64,000 nt of DNA from Bettongia penicillata ogilbyi (GCA_023548195.1 JAJHZJ010000335.1:6560649-6624648); one strand, 5' to 3'. Shown: positions 10,320 to 20,499, counted from the stretch's first letter. Made by a program: numbers and translations. The notes: a model not told the origin generated them from the sequence alone.

Positions 10320-11035
10320 TCTTTCCCTCTCCTTCCACTCCAAATACAAACTGTAAGCCTGTTCTTGGCTACTGCCTTTGGTCCTCTTAGTCTACAAATG
10401 CCTTGCCACTAGGTGTACCTATCGGCTTTCTGGGTACTATGCAATCCAAACCCACAGACCAGCCAAGAAATGATGTGGCATGGCTGGGAGAGGCCCATCT
10501 TTGGACACAGAAGTGAGATCTTGTTGAGGTGCATATTCCCTTAGCACTGCAGAGGCCTTGGCTGAGGAGGCCCCCTGGTTCCCAGGCTGGAAGATGGGCT
10601 TACTAACCACAGAGGCAGATGGATCTGTACTGATGCCCTGAGAAAACTCCCAGCAGCCAGGATCTTAATGAAGCCTTCCTAGAGCCCCAGAGGCAGGGAT
10701 GGGCCAGGGAAGACAAAGTAGAATCTGCCTAGGAAGTTTTCCCTGGGAGATAAACTATGTTCTTTTTCCCAAGACCTCATTTCCATCTATTTTGCTCTGG
10801 GAGGAGAAAAGAATAGGAGTGATAATTCCAACCAGGAGCCTGAGGAGAAGAGCCCTCAGGTGGAAAAATGAGGAGAAAGAGCCCTGGTCTGGAGGGAAGA
10901 GACCTTGGTTTTAGGTCAGGCCAGGGTCTGTTACAAATAGTAAGAGCTCACAGGGGCTGCTGGCCTTGGGAGCTGGAAGAACTGGGTTCAAGTGTCACCT
11001 CTGACCCATAATGGTGACCATGGGCTAAGTTGGTT
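10320..11035. other. Mostly unassigned, SINE fragment at 10960-11035
   Basis: 10320-10955 has no recognised repeat. 10960-11035 has 'ccttgggagctggaagaact' and 'gggttcaagtgtcacctctg', which resemble a SINE promoter region. Confidence 0.4.
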
Positions 11036-11039
11036 AGCA

Positions 11040-11230
11040 GATGGTATGGTAAGAACACTAGTTATGCAGTCTGAGACCTGAGTTGAAATCCCACCTTGGA
11101 TGCTTTTAATACCTGGGCTACCTTAGGTAAATCACTTCAACTTCCTGAGCCTAAATTTCCTCATCTGTAAAATGACAGGGTTGGAGTGGATGCCTCTAAG
11201 GCCCCCTCCAGCTCTAGACCAGACATTACA
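11040..11230 (+). mobile_element. tRNA-type SINE with CR1/L3-like tail
   Basis: 'gagacctgagttgaaatccc', 'tttcctcatctgtaaaatga', 'gggttggagtggatgcctct' and 'aaggccccctccagctctag' are in canonical order, with one tail unit. Confidence 0.75.
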
Positions 11231-11354
11231 TCTAAATTGCACCAACTTCCCAATCCCCAACCCTCCACCACCATTAGTGTAGGGGACTGGGGCATGCGTG
11301 CCTCCCCACTATGAATTTCCTACATGGATAAAATCATATGTCAAGACCATAGGG

Positions 11355-11523
11355 CAAGGAGACTTAACCTGGGGTCCATGGACTTGATAAACATATTTCA
11401 ATATTGATTTCCTTTGTAAACCAAAGTATTTTCATTTTATGCATTTAAAAATATGATCCTGAACAGGGGCCTCAGGCTTTACTAGACTTCAAAAGGCTGA
11501 CATAAAAAAGGTAAGAACCTCTA
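11355..11523 (+). mobile_element. hAT-like non-autonomous DNA transposon fossil
   Basis: 5' arm 'caaggagacttaacctgggg', interior 'gatttcctttgtaaacca' and 'ttttatgcatttaaaaata', 3' arm 'aaaaaggtaagaacctct'. No target duplication is visible. Confidence 0.65.
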
Positions 11524-11679
11524 AAACAAAGAAACTTGACATCCTATATGGACATATTGATTATGACACTTATTTATGCCTTTTTTTCACAAGCAAATCA
11601 ACATGTTTTATGTTCTATGACACACGGCACTTTCCATCTCTGAAACTCTTTGTTCTATCACTGAGTTTCTAATTTTATC

Positions 11680-11835
11680 ATTTGTATACGAAAATAAAAT
11701 TTGTATATAAAAGTAATTTGTATATGAAAATAAAATTTGTATATAAAATTGTAATATAAAATGCTTTGAATATAAAAATAAAATTTGTCTATAAAAATTG
11801 TAATATAAAATAATTTGTATATAAAAATAATTTAG
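11680..11835. repeat. AT-rich irregular tandem repeat
   Basis: The phrase 'aaaataaaatttg' recurs at 11691, 11727 and 11775 (spacings 36 and 48), separated by 'tatataaaa' and 'ttgtaatataaaa' variants. Confidence 0.8.
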
Positions 11836-11945
11836 TTGCCTGGGGTACTGAGAAATTAAGTGACTTGCTCAGGGAGACATGAGGCGAGATTCGACCCCCT
11901 GTCTTCTAGATTCTTTATCCTCTTCTCAATTATTCTCTAAGGTTA
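11836..11945 (+). mobile_element. MIR 3' half
   Basis: 'ctgagaaattaagtgacttg', 'ctcagggagacatgaggcga' and 'gattcgaccccctgtcttct' match the MIR core and 3' domain. Confidence 0.65.
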
Positions 11946-12051
11946 TCAGTCACAGAGAAGCTGCTTGTCCACACTGATAGAGGATGTTTCTCATGATAAG
12001 ATTTTTCAAGTGATAAAACCATAGGACCTGTAAAATAGATTTTAAATCTAA

Positions 12052-12090
12052 TGCGTATATGTATATATATATATATATGTATATAATATT
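12052..12090. repeat. (TA)n-rich microsatellite
   Basis: Short TA-rich tract 'gtatatatatatatatat' within otherwise unassigned sequence. Confidence 0.9.
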
Positions 12091-12129
12091 GGATATTATG
12101 TCCAACCTTCTCATCCTCCCATATGTCAT

Positions 12130-12378
12130 TTCATCTCCAGAGTCCATGTCTTTGTGCACACCATCCCTCCTGCCTCACATATATTATCTCTGTTCCCCTC
12201 TCCCCTAACTCCTCTAACTACTTCATGGCTTGAAATCCGCAGCTTCCCTCCACGCTAGTGTCATTTGCTATAACAAGCCTTTTCCAATTCTTTCAGCTGC
12301 CAGTACCTCTGCTCCACTCCCCCAAAGTGAACCATCCTTGTATATACCTTGTATATGTTGTTTCTCTTTCTTTCTTTC

Positions 12379-12448
<70 letters not shown>

Positions 12449-12948
12449 TTCCTTCCTTCTTCCTTCCTTCCTTTCTTACTCTTCCTTCCTTCCTTCCTTG
12501 CTTCCTTCCTTTCTTACTCTTCCTTCCTTCCTTCCTTCCTTCCTTCCTTCCTTCCTTTCTTACTCTTCCTTTCTTCCTTCCTTCCTCCTTCCTTCCTTCC
12601 TTCCTTCTTCCTTCCTTCCTTTCTTACTCTTCCTTCCTTCCTTCCTTCCTTCCTTCCTTCCTTCCTTCCTTCCTTCCTCCTTCCTTCCTTCCTTCCTTCC
12701 TCCTTCCTTCCTTCCTTCCTTCCTTCCTTCCTTCCTTCCTTCCTTCCTTCCTTCCTTCCTTCCTTCCTTCCTTCCTTCCTTCCTTCCTCTCTTTATTTCT
12801 TTTTACATGTACACACAAACACATAGATATGTATACATGTGTCCATGCAGATTATAATCTCCCTGAGGACATGGATTGTTTCATTTGTTTCCTTATTGTC
12901 CCTGGCACCCAACACACAGTAGCTGCTTGATAAATGCTTGATTCATTA
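12130..12948 (+). mobile_element. L2 LINE 3' region split by a large pyrimidine microsatellite
   Basis: 12130-12360 carries L2-like 3' sequence ('gaaatccgcagcttccctcc'). After the microsatellite, 12850-12948 carries the L2 terminus ('aatctccctgaggacatgga','cacacagtagctgcttgata'). The parts fit one element with an internal expansion, though two fragments are possible. Confidence 0.55.
12361..12803. repeat. (TTTC)n-(TTCC)n microsatellite, about 440 bp
   Basis: A TTTC block of roughly 85 bp gives way to TTCC blocks interrupted several times by 'ctttcttactcttcc', then a long uninterrupted TTCC run. Overlapping Ser/Phe/Leu/Pro open frames of 193-199 residues in all three plus frames, and a Lys/Glu/Gly/Arg frame on minus, come only from the repeat. 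Confidence 0.99.
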
Positions 12949-12949
12949 T

Positions 12950-13121
12950 TTCCATTTTAAAGATGGAGAAACCAAGGCTTAGAAGAAGCTAAGGGACTTG
13001 GCCAGGGTCTCACAGCTAAAGAATATCAGAGTAAGCATTTGAATCTGGCCGTTTTTTTGATTCCAAGTTAAGTCTTGTGTTTCAGTTTTCCTATCTTGTG
13101 AAATGAAAAGTTGGACTACAT
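12950..13121 (+). mobile_element. MIR-type SINE, tail interrupted
   Basis: 'ccattttaaagatggagaaa', 'ggacttggccagggtctcac' and 'aaatgaaaagttggactaca' are in order. The tail breaks at 13121, where a DNA transposon is inserted, and resumes at 13352. Confidence 0.65.
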
Positions 13122-13359
13122 TAGGGGTTCTTAACTCTGTGTGTGTGTGTAATGGACCCCCTTGGGTAGTCTGGTGAAATCTGTGGACCCCTTTTCAGAA
13201 TTTTAAATGTATAAAATAAAATATAGTACCAAGGAAACCAATTATATTGAAATAAAGATGTCATTTTTTTTCCTATCCAATTTCATAGCCTCCTTGAAAT
13301 CCATCCAAGAGCCCCTTGGGGATCTGCTGACCCCAGTTTTAAGAACCCTTGGACCAGAA
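13114..13359 (-). mobile_element. hAT-like DNA transposon nested in a SINE tail
   Basis: Element about 13122-13351. Left end 'taggggttcttaact'; right end 'ttttaagaacccttg' is its imperfect inverted repeat. Flanking octamers 'gactacat' (13114-13121) and 'gaccagaa' (13352-13359) match each other at 5 of 8, but each is close to the uninterrupted SINE-tail sequence 'gactagat', as expected for a decayed target duplication. Confidence 0.7.
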
Positions 13360-13505
13360 GGTCCCATCTGGTGTTTTATGTTCTAATGTTCTTTCCAACT
13401 TTAATAATGTTCTAACGTCCTTTCCAGCTCATCCTATGGTCTATGGTCCCTTCCAGCTCTGATATTCTCTGTTCTAAAATGCCTGCCAGGTCTGACATTC
13501 CTTGC
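13352..13505 (+). repeat. SINE/CR1-tail units, short array
   Basis: 'aggtcccatctggtgtttta' and then several units ('atgttctttccaactttaat','ggtcccttccagctctgata') continue the SINE tail cut by the transposon. Confidence 0.7.
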
Positions 13506-13519
13506 ATCTAATGACAAAA

Positions 13520-14015
13520 AGGTGGCAAGCAGTGGCTCTTCCTCCCTCACCCCCCAACATGGCCTCCTTCCAGCATAGTCTGTTCCCAGGCTTGGTGGAT
13601 GAAAAGGTAATTCAAGCAACTGATGTACACAAACAAGTTGGCAAAGTCCTTTGCAACACAACGGAAATTAAAATGTAGAGTCCTGATTGATACGGTGAAT
13701 GGAAACAGCAGCCGGCTTGGCTGATGCAGTGCAGAGACAGTGGGCTTAAACAACACTTCAAGTCAGTTTAATGAATATTTCCAGACATCTCCTCTACCTC
13801 GGAGCAGCAGGAGAGCGCAAGCAATAGGGGACCCGTTAAAACTATTTATACCCTACCTGCCAACTGACAGAGTAATCGCATTTCCTCTCTGCCTTGACTT
13901 TTATTCTTCAATGGTATTTTGTGGGAAAAATCTAAGAAACTCAGCTGGCAAAACTGTGAGCCCCAACCAAGTTCTCTTTGGAGAGAGTTTGAAAAATTCA
14001 AAAACAACCCTGGAA
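13520..14015. promoter_or_regulatory. Repeat-poor block; candidate conserved non-coding element
   Basis: Compositionally complex sequence without SINE, LINE or simple-repeat landmarks ('agcaggagagcgcaagcaat','gagtaatcgcatttcctctc'). The open frames here on both strands show no domain and no exon-like splice context. The regulatory suggestion rests only on absence of repeats and sequence complexity. Confidence 0.25.
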
Positions 14016-14019
14016 AAAA

Positions 14020-14300
14020 ATAAAGGAGCACTGGACGGAGTCAGGAGAACTAGATTCCAGTCTTGATGTGCCACTAACAAAGAGGTGTGGGAGTACCATC
14101 CTTGAGCCTCTGTCTCTTCACCCATAGAGCCCATCTCAAAGGTATCTGGTGACTCTGAGGGTCCATGTTCTATGTGTGGAGAACACCCTGGGATCTAAGA
14201 GTCTTTTCACACCTGACATTCTATGGTAATGGTTTTTGGCTCCTCCTAGCTCAGACATTTTGTGTCCTGTGCTCTAAGTCCCCTTTCAGCTCCAGTTTCC
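14020..14300 (+). mobile_element. tRNA-type SINE with CR1/L3-like tail units
   Basis: 'ggagcactggacggagtcag' and 'agaactagattccagtcttg' give the SINE body; 14160-14300 holds three diverged tail units ('cctgacattctatggtaatg','ctcctcctagctcagacatt','ccctttcagctccagtttcc'). Confidence 0.6.
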
Positions 14301-15140
14301 CTTGTGTTTGGAACCCACCCTTGGGCACACACATTTGTTCCAACTTCATCAGAATCCCACCATAGGGACCAGCACTGACCAAGCCTTGTAACCTCACCAG
14401 GAGCCTGGACATGGCTCTCCCTCATTGAGTAGTACTCCAAAGGTAACTACAGGAAAGCTGCCCTCAGCAGCCATGAGCCTTGTTTTCTGGCAGGTGAAGG
14501 CCCCCTCTTTAATTCCCATCAGGGCAGAATTTGGCAAGCTAGCTGCCAGGATGAATAGGATTAGGAAGAGCTGTTAAATATCTGAGGCCCAGAGAGGCAC
14601 CCACTGCTCAGAGAGCAGTACAACATGTACTCACAGGGACTTAAAGATGGGATTGGAGTCACCCCTTGAAAATTTCCTTGGTGATAATAGGAGCTTAATG
14701 TTATTTTAACATACATAATCCTTGCCCAGACATTGCTCACATCTCAAACTGTGCCCGGCACAAGCTGACCTGAAGAGTTGGGATTTCATCTGGGGTGGAT
14801 GACACTCTTTTAGAAAATGGTAGATTTGGTTTATCAGATGCTGTTTTCTTCTCTTTCTTCTTATTCTCTATCTCCTCTACTCCAGGGTACAGTTGGAGGG
14901 ACCTTTAGACAAGACATGATAAAGATATTCATCAAATATCCTTGGCTCCCTACTTTTCTGACTCACACCGACAGTTGTTATTTGTGCCTGAGGAGAGCCA
15001 GGCTGAGTCACTTTCATCTCCCTAGTCCAGAACCTCACCCCCACCTCCAAGATCTTATGTGGGCTGAGAGAGGACAGTAACAGGTGGGCCTGTCAACTAG
15101 GATCTCCAAGTACTTTAGGAATTTGCTCTGAGGCCCAGTG
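14300..15140. other. Mostly unassigned, MIR-like scrap near 14565-14680
   Basis: A weak MIR-like stretch ('atctgaggcccagagaggca') is the only recognisable item. The rest shows no family or exon. Confidence 0.4.
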
Positions 15141-15290
15141 CCTAGAGAGAAAAGTGCAGCAGGACATCTGTGACCAAATCTTGACTCGGCTTTTCCTAGC
15201 TCATGATCTTGGGAAAGGTCTGTGACCTGGCTAGGCTTCAGTCTCCTTATCTGTAAAACAAGGGTGGAGATGACTGGCTGTTGAATGCTG
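15140..15290 (+). mobile_element. tRNA-type SINE fragment
   Basis: 'gatcttgggaaaggtctgtg', 'acctggctaggcttcagtct' and 'ccttatctgtaaaacaaggg' match the SINE mid region. Confidence 0.55.
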
Positions 15291-15499
15291 TGATACAAAC
15301 ACAGGCAAAATCACAGGATTTAAGAAGGAGCCCCAGGATTCATGAGGCACTTTCCTCACGACAATCCAAGTCGAAATGTTATCACCGGCAGAATAAGAGC
15401 TCCCTGGGGGGAGCAGACCTTTGGTTTTCATCATGTGACCACCACCTCATGGTGCTTTGCATGTCGAGAACACAAATATTCACAGAACTGAACTGAATT

Positions 15500-15620
15500 T
15501 AAACACAGCTGAGGAAACTGAGGCTCAGAGAGGATCCCATACAGCTCATCATAAGCAAACAGAGATACAATTCTAACTCAGGTTCTCTGACTCAACATAT
15601 GGGACTTTCTATTACATCAT
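15500..15620 (+). mobile_element. MIR 3' half
   Basis: 'gaggaaactgaggctcagag' then 'attctaactcaggttctctg'. Directly upstream of the 33-bp array. Confidence 0.65.
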
Positions 15621-15629
15621 GATAGCTCC

Positions 15630-16002
15630 TAGTATTTTATGTTCTATGTACTAAGTTTGCTCCCAGCTCTGACATTCTCTATTCTAAGGTTCCTCCCAGA
15701 TCTGTCCTTCTATATTTGAAGGTTCCTCCCAGATCTGTCCTTCTGTGTTCTAAGGTTCCTCCTAGATCTGTCCTTCTGTGTTCTAAGGTTCCTCCCAGCT
15801 CTGACCCTCTGTGTGTAAGGTCCTTCCTCATTCTGACCTTCTATGTCCTAAGGTCTATCCTACCTCTGACTTTCAATGTTCTAGGGACCTTCTCAGATCT
15901 GACCTTCTATGTTCTAAGGACCTTCCTAGCTCTGACATTCCATTCTAAGCTCCCTCCCAGTTCTGACGTTCTATGTTCTCAGATACCTCCCACTCCATGT
16001 AG
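15630..16002 (+). repeat. 33-bp-period tandem array of SINE/CR1-tail units
   Basis: The start 'aaggttcctccc' recurs at 15686, 15719, 15752 and 15785, exactly 33 bp apart; diverged units continue to about 16000. Because 33 is divisible by three, one frame (15716-16132) stays open and encodes an 11-residue repeat. This is a by-product, not a gene. Confidence 0.9.
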
Positions 16003-16220
16003 GAAGTTAAGTGTCACAGTAGACAGAGCACTGAACCTAGACATAGGAAGATCAGAATTCAAATCCTTCCTCAGACACTTGTGTGTGACGCTGGGCATAC
16101 TTACATGCTTTTTGCAGTTTCCTCATCTGTAAAATAAACATAAAAATAGCACCTATCTCCCAGGGTTGTTGTGAATATTGAATGAGATCATATAAAGGAC
16201 ACAGGATATAAGTGCTAGCT
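16003..16220 (+). mobile_element. tRNA-derived SINE
   Basis: 'agtagacagagcactgaacc', 'aggaagatcagaattcaaat', 'agtttcctcatctgtaaaat', 'ctcccagggttgttgtgaat' and 'gagatcatataaaggacac' are in canonical order. Confidence 0.75.
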
Positions 16221-16254
16221 AGCTAGAATGCTGATGACAAGGGGGATATGTGAT

Positions 16255-16400
16255 GATGTTCTACGGTTGCTTCCTAGCTCTGAGATTCTGGGTTCTAAGG
16301 AATCTTCCAGCTCTGACAGTCTATGTTTTACAAATGAATGAAAAAGCTTTAAATAAGCACTTATGTGCAAAGCTCTGGGCTTCAGGCTTTCTACCCAAAC
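16255..16400. repeat. Two SINE/CR1-tail units plus reverse L2 end
   Basis: 'ggttgcttcctagctctgag' and 'aggaatcttccagctctgac' are about 38 bp apart. 16330-16400 resembles a reversed L2 terminus ('aataagcacttatgtgcaaa'). Confidence 0.55.
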
Positions 16401-17160
16401 TCCTCCCTCCTCTATAAGTAGCCCCACCAAGGGCTCTGTAGAGCTATGGTCCACCTGTGATCACCTGACAAGTAGTCCCCCAGCCAGCCCTTCTCTTTAG
16501 AAACAAATCAGCAGATAAGCAAGAAAAAAAAAACCCTAGAATTATCAGTCACCAACAACTGACAAGGAAGAGAAAGCCTGCCAACAGCTGGGGCTGGGGG
16601 TGGGGGCATCTCCTAAAGCCTGGTAAACTGCTTCGTGAATTTAAAATGCTGATCACTGGCCCAGTCTTATCGACAGGGATATCTCGTTTCCTGCCAGAGT
16701 CCCTGGAGGGGGTCTTCAGTTGCATGGCATTACTCTGGCATCGAACAAAAACAGAAGCTCCCAGGCCCAGATTCACTTGCACACACACAGAGATCCTGGC
16801 ACAGTCTCTGCTGCCCACACTTACAACAGCCCCTCAGTTCCTACTCAGCAGGGACTTGCTGCCCCATCAGCTCCAAGGTGGGCAGGCAGAGTCAATTCTG
16901 GCCTGGCTGCTGACTCAGGAGTGAATGAACCCTATGGATTCACTATATCCTGACAACAATAATATTTTTATTGGGACTGGATCTGTGATTTCATCGCCTA
17001 GGGAACTACCCACAAGAAAATATCCTTTTCCAGTGCACATCAGTGTCTCCTAGGCAGTTCTTTGAGGGGGGGGCACTAGAGAAATGGCCATTCTCCTGAC
17101 TCAGCAGTGGTTTGTCTCTGGTGGCAGAAGCAGGGCAAAGTTCTCTCCATCCAATTCCCA
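16401..17160. promoter_or_regulatory. Repeat-poor block; candidate conserved non-coding element (16540-17060)
   Basis: No transposon landmark is seen over about 600 bp ('gtaaactgcttcgtgaattt','cttatcgacagggatatctc'). Overlapping open frames of 77-92 residues on both strands are unrelated to any domain I recognise. Function is inferred only from the lack of repeats. Confidence 0.25.
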
Positions 17161-17164
17161 GATC

Positions 17165-17345
17165 AGGATAAAAGGCTTTGGGTTTAGAAGGGTCTTCAAG
17201 ATCAACTGCTGTAACCCCTCATTTTATAGATGGAGACCACTGACATTCAGAGACTTAACCAAAATCACATGGATAGTGTGGAGAAGAGCTAGGATTTGAA
17301 CCCAGGATCTTCAAGGTCAAAGTTAGTGTTTTTCTTAAGACAGTA
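17165..17345 (+). mobile_element. MIR-type SINE
   Basis: 'ggtttagaagggtcttcaag', 'cctcattttatagatggaga' and 'ggatttgaacccaggatctt' are in MIR order. Confidence 0.7.
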
Positions 17346-17479
17346 CATTGAGTGGTAATTGGCAATCAGGACAGGGAGAGTCCCCCTAAAAGTTGGAGGA
17401 CTCTAGAGCAGCTGCACCAGCTACTCAATCAAGTTACATCCAGGACAACCTTGGGAGATCTGGGGTTATCCAAGGTCCA

Positions 17480-17700
17480 GGAACCTGTCACTATCATTCA
17501 CTCTTATGTTCACAACCTTGGGGTTATCCCTGATAATTTCTTCTCTTTTACCCTTTACATTCAATCAGGTATCAGGTTCTAGGTCCAGTCAATTCCACCT
17601 CTTAGATGTTTGCAACATCTGCTCCTTTCTCTGTTTCACCACTAGCCACAAGATTCCGGACTGTCCTGTCCCCCACGGAGTCCATCCTTCATGTTGTCTT
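17480..17700 (+). mobile_element. L2 LINE ORF2 fragment
   Basis: One frame reads HNLGVIPDNFFSFTLYIQS, the L2 ORF2 C-terminal motif usually seen as LGVILDSSLSLTPHIQS. The following 'aattccacctcttagatgtt' also fits L2. It is a short fragment with no intact reading frame. Confidence 0.75.
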
Positions 17701-17904
17701 CAGGCCAAATTTGGTTGGTTCCTTCTCAAAGAGAGTCAAGATGACATCACTATGCTAGAGCCAAGTTTCAGTGTGTCTGACTATGGCTGATCAGAGCAAG
17801 ATAAGCTTGGACTGCTCTACCATAAGTGGAGCACAGATTGTCCTTGTGAACATCAGGAGACTAAACATACTTATACATGAATGTAGAACATGGTTGGGCA
17901 GGTA

Positions 17905-18157
17905 CGGGGTGCCATAGTGCATAGAGCACTGGGCTTGGAACCAGGAAGACTCATCATCATGAGTTCAAATCCCGTATCAGAAGCTTACTAGCTGTGTGAC
18001 CCTGTGCAAATCACCTCACCCTATTTGCCTCCATCTCTTATCTGTCAAATGATCTGGAGAAGGAAATGGCAAACCACTCCAGTTTCTGCCAAGAAAATCC
18101 AAATGGGGTCATGGAGAGTGGGACACAACTAGATGACCCAACAACAAGAACATGGTC
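17905..18157 (+). mobile_element. Marsupial tRNA-derived SINE, near full length
   Basis: 'agagcactgggcttggaacc', 'gctgtgtgaccctgtgcaaa', 'ctggagaaggaaatggcaaa', 'ccaaatggggtcatggagag' and a terminal 'acccaacaacaaga' appear in order. The tRNA-like promoter region lies in the first 90 bp. Confidence 0.9.
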
Positions 18158-18159
18158 AT

Positions 18160-18480
18160 ATCACAAGCTTTAGTCATTACCTCTTGCCTCCTAGGGAAGC
18201 CCAAACTTTTCTTCCTTAGCATTCAGTTCCCAGCTGCCCCATACAGTGAGTAGGTTGCACATGGCATGCACTTAGCATATGTCTGCTGAATTGAATTCCA
18301 TGTACAAACTTGTCCTTTGAGATGATGGAAGAAGGGCAAGGCTTGGGGGAGACATTGTTCATCGTACCTGATAGAAATGAACACACACACACAGAGTCTT
18401 AATAGCTTAAAACCCCACTAAGACTTTCAAGTAAAATGAGCTGTGCTTAGCTCAAGAATGTAAAAGAAGGATTCTCCAGG
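18160..18480. other. Unassigned sequence
   Basis: No family recognised; a short 'cacacacacaca' run lies near 18382-18393. Confidence 0.45.
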
Positions 18481-18484
18481 TTGA

Positions 18485-18760
18485 ATTCTAGTAACAATAA
18501 TAGCTAGTATTTCTAGCCATTTTAAGTTTAAGGTATGTAAAGCACTTTACATATATTACTTCATCTGATTCTCAAAACAATTCTGTAAAGTAGGTGCTAA
18601 CATAATACTTGTTAAATAGCAGAGGAAGCTGGGACTGAAGGAGTTAGGTCACACTGGCTCAAGGTCACACACCTAGGAAGGATCTGAAGGGGAGCATGGT
18701 CTTCTTGCCTCCAAATCCAGCAGTCTGTTCACTACATCAAGTAGCTGCCTCTTCAGTGAA
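18485..18760 (+). mobile_element. MIR-type SINE, near full length
   Basis: 'acaataatagctagtatttc', 'gtaaagcactttacatatat', 'gattctcaaaacaattctgt' and 'ctcaaggtcacacacctagg' give the full MIR order. Confidence 0.85.
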
Positions 18761-18784
18761 ATGACTGCTGGTTCATTAATCGAT

Positions 18785-18940
18785 GGAAGATGAGGAGATA
18801 GAGGAAGAAGAAAAATCAAAGAGTAAGAAAATGAAAATGGAGAAAGAAAAAGATAGAGAAAAAAGAAGAAAAATAAGAAAGAAAATAAGGAATGAAGGAA
18901 GGAGGAAAGAACAGGAAAGAAAAATAGAGATGGAAATAGG
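18785..18940. repeat. GA-rich low-complexity tract
   Basis: Purine-rich 'gaagaaaaatcaaagagtaa' style sequence. It produces antisense Phe/Leu/Ser frames that look membrane-like but are composition artefacts. Confidence 0.9.
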
Positions 18941-19045
18941 TAAGGCTGAGTAGGGTTCCAATCCTGGCAGGGTCATTCACTAGCTGTGTGGACCTGGGCA
19001 AGTCGCTTCATGTTTCTGGGCCTCCAGCCCCACTCTGTTTAAGTG
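18941..19045 (+). mobile_element. tRNA-type SINE fragment
   Basis: 'agctgtgtggacctgggcaa' followed by 'gtcgcttcatgtttctggg' is the SINE promoter-to-mid junction. Confidence 0.6.
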
Positions 19046-19264
19046 AGGCACCTAGGGTAGAAGACCTCTACACACCTGACAATTCTAAATCCCAAGGTGC
19101 AATGGCATTCGGGAGAAGTCAGAGTGGAAACTGTATCGTGGATACACTAGTTAGACCCATTCCAAAGTTCTGAGGCTTTATGTTGAGGGTCAGAGGAAAG
19201 CAAAGAGTGCCAATGTGACGCCTCAATCCCTTTCACAACCTTGCCAGAAAGGTCAGAAATCCCT

Positions 19265-19450
19265 CCCTGAGAAACAATATAATGGAGAATGTAAGGTTTA
19301 GAAGGGCCCGTAGAACACAATAATGGGTCAGAAGGGCCCTTATCAACAGAACAGGGAATGTCAGAACTGGAAGGGTCCTTAGAATATCAAACATATGATT
19401 TCAGGGATAGAAGTGCACAATGCATCATGCAGAGAACAGAGGAGCTGTAA
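19265..19450 (-). repeat. SINE/CR1-tail units, reverse orientation
   Basis: 'aatgtaaggtttagaagggc', 'ataatgggtcagaagggccc' and 'aatgtcagaactggaagggt' followed by 'ccttagaatatc' are reverse complements of the tail unit, at irregular spacing. Confidence 0.7.
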
Positions 19451-19539
19451 TTTAGAGTCTCTAATTTAGAGACGAATTTGTCTAACCCCTTCATTTTAAA
19501 GATGAAGAAAAAAAGGGAGAAGTGAGCTGGAAGCAGGCC

Positions 19540-20330
19540 TCAGGTGTCCTGGCTCTCACTGGGGTCCAGAGCTCCCCTGAGCTGCTTGTGGTCTGGTAGA
19601 AGAAAGAAAGATGCAGCTCCCCTTTCCCTCATCATGAGTACTGGAACCGGTTTTCAAGAGAGGCAGAGGAAAGAACAGCCTTTTCACCCCCACAGAAGTA
19701 AACAGGAACATAATCCTACACCATGATGACATGACTTTAATGATAAAGTCTCCTGGCAGCTACAGAGCATCAGCCTGGGCAGCCCAGCTACTCAGCAGGC
19801 CTGAGTATCTTCACATTTATAGAGAAAATCTACATCTGGGCACAAAGGGATGAACAGTGGGATATTTCCTGATTGGCAAAGGTCTCAATAGCTCAGCCTG
19901 CCCCCTGGAGAAGTCCAAGTTTAACACCACCTGCTAACCAGGGGCTTCTCTGCCTTTGGCTATTGGTATTGCATTCAGCATCAGGGGGCTGAGGAGCAGG
20001 CACACTTTGCGCTGAAGCCCAGCTCTAGGGAAGGCACCAAACCCTCACCTCGGCCAGGTGTCACACTGCCTACAGTCATAATTTGAACAACAGTGAACTC
20101 CCATCTCTCAACCTCTTCAGTGTCTCCATGGACCTCTGGTCCTGTCGACGTGAGAAGTCCTCTCCCTGGTGCTGATCCCACTCCTCTCACTCACTTCCAT
20201 CCTGTACCACTGCTTTCCATGTCGTCCAATAAATCTCTTCTAGAGGACCCATCTGGAAATCATCTTGGAAGTCTATTTCTGGATTTTAAAGTTGACACTG
20301 GATCATGGGACCTTTCTAAATGACTTAGAG
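19540..20330. other. Unassigned sequence
   Basis: No transposon family or exon recognised. Short open frames on both strands (60-76 residues) lack domains. Confidence 0.45.
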
Positions 20331-20334
20331 CTGA

Positions 20335-20490
20335 AAACTCCTATATTTACTATTTCCCCCATTAGGATGTGAGCTTCCTGAGAGCAGGGAGTATCTGGCT
20401 TTTCTGTTGGTATTTCTAGCACTTAGTTCAGGGTTTTGAATATAGTAAGTGCTTAATAAATGTTTTTCATTCATTCATTGGATTGTTCAT
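20335..20490 (+). mobile_element. L2 LINE 3' end
   Basis: 'ccccattaggatgtgagctt', 'cctgagagcagggagtatct' and 'atagtaagtgcttaataaat' are the L2 3' UTR and terminus. Confidence 0.75.
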
Positions 20491-20499
20491 CTGGTATTT

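Noticed and set aside
12230..12930. Three overlapping plus-strand open frames of 193-199 residues
   Set aside because: Entirely Ser/Phe/Leu/Pro repeats from the TTTC/TTCC microsatellite, open in all three frames; no gene.
15716..16132. 138-residue frame with 11-residue repeats
   Set aside because: The 33-bp tandem array keeps the frame open; the units derive from a retroposon tail and the frame runs into a SINE.
17905..18000. tRNA gene in the SINE head
   Set aside because: Promoter-like tRNA features are part of the repeated SINE; no complete cloverleaf or anticodon arm was identified.
18776..19001. Antisense hydrophobic frames
   Set aside because: Reverse complement of a GA-rich low-complexity run.
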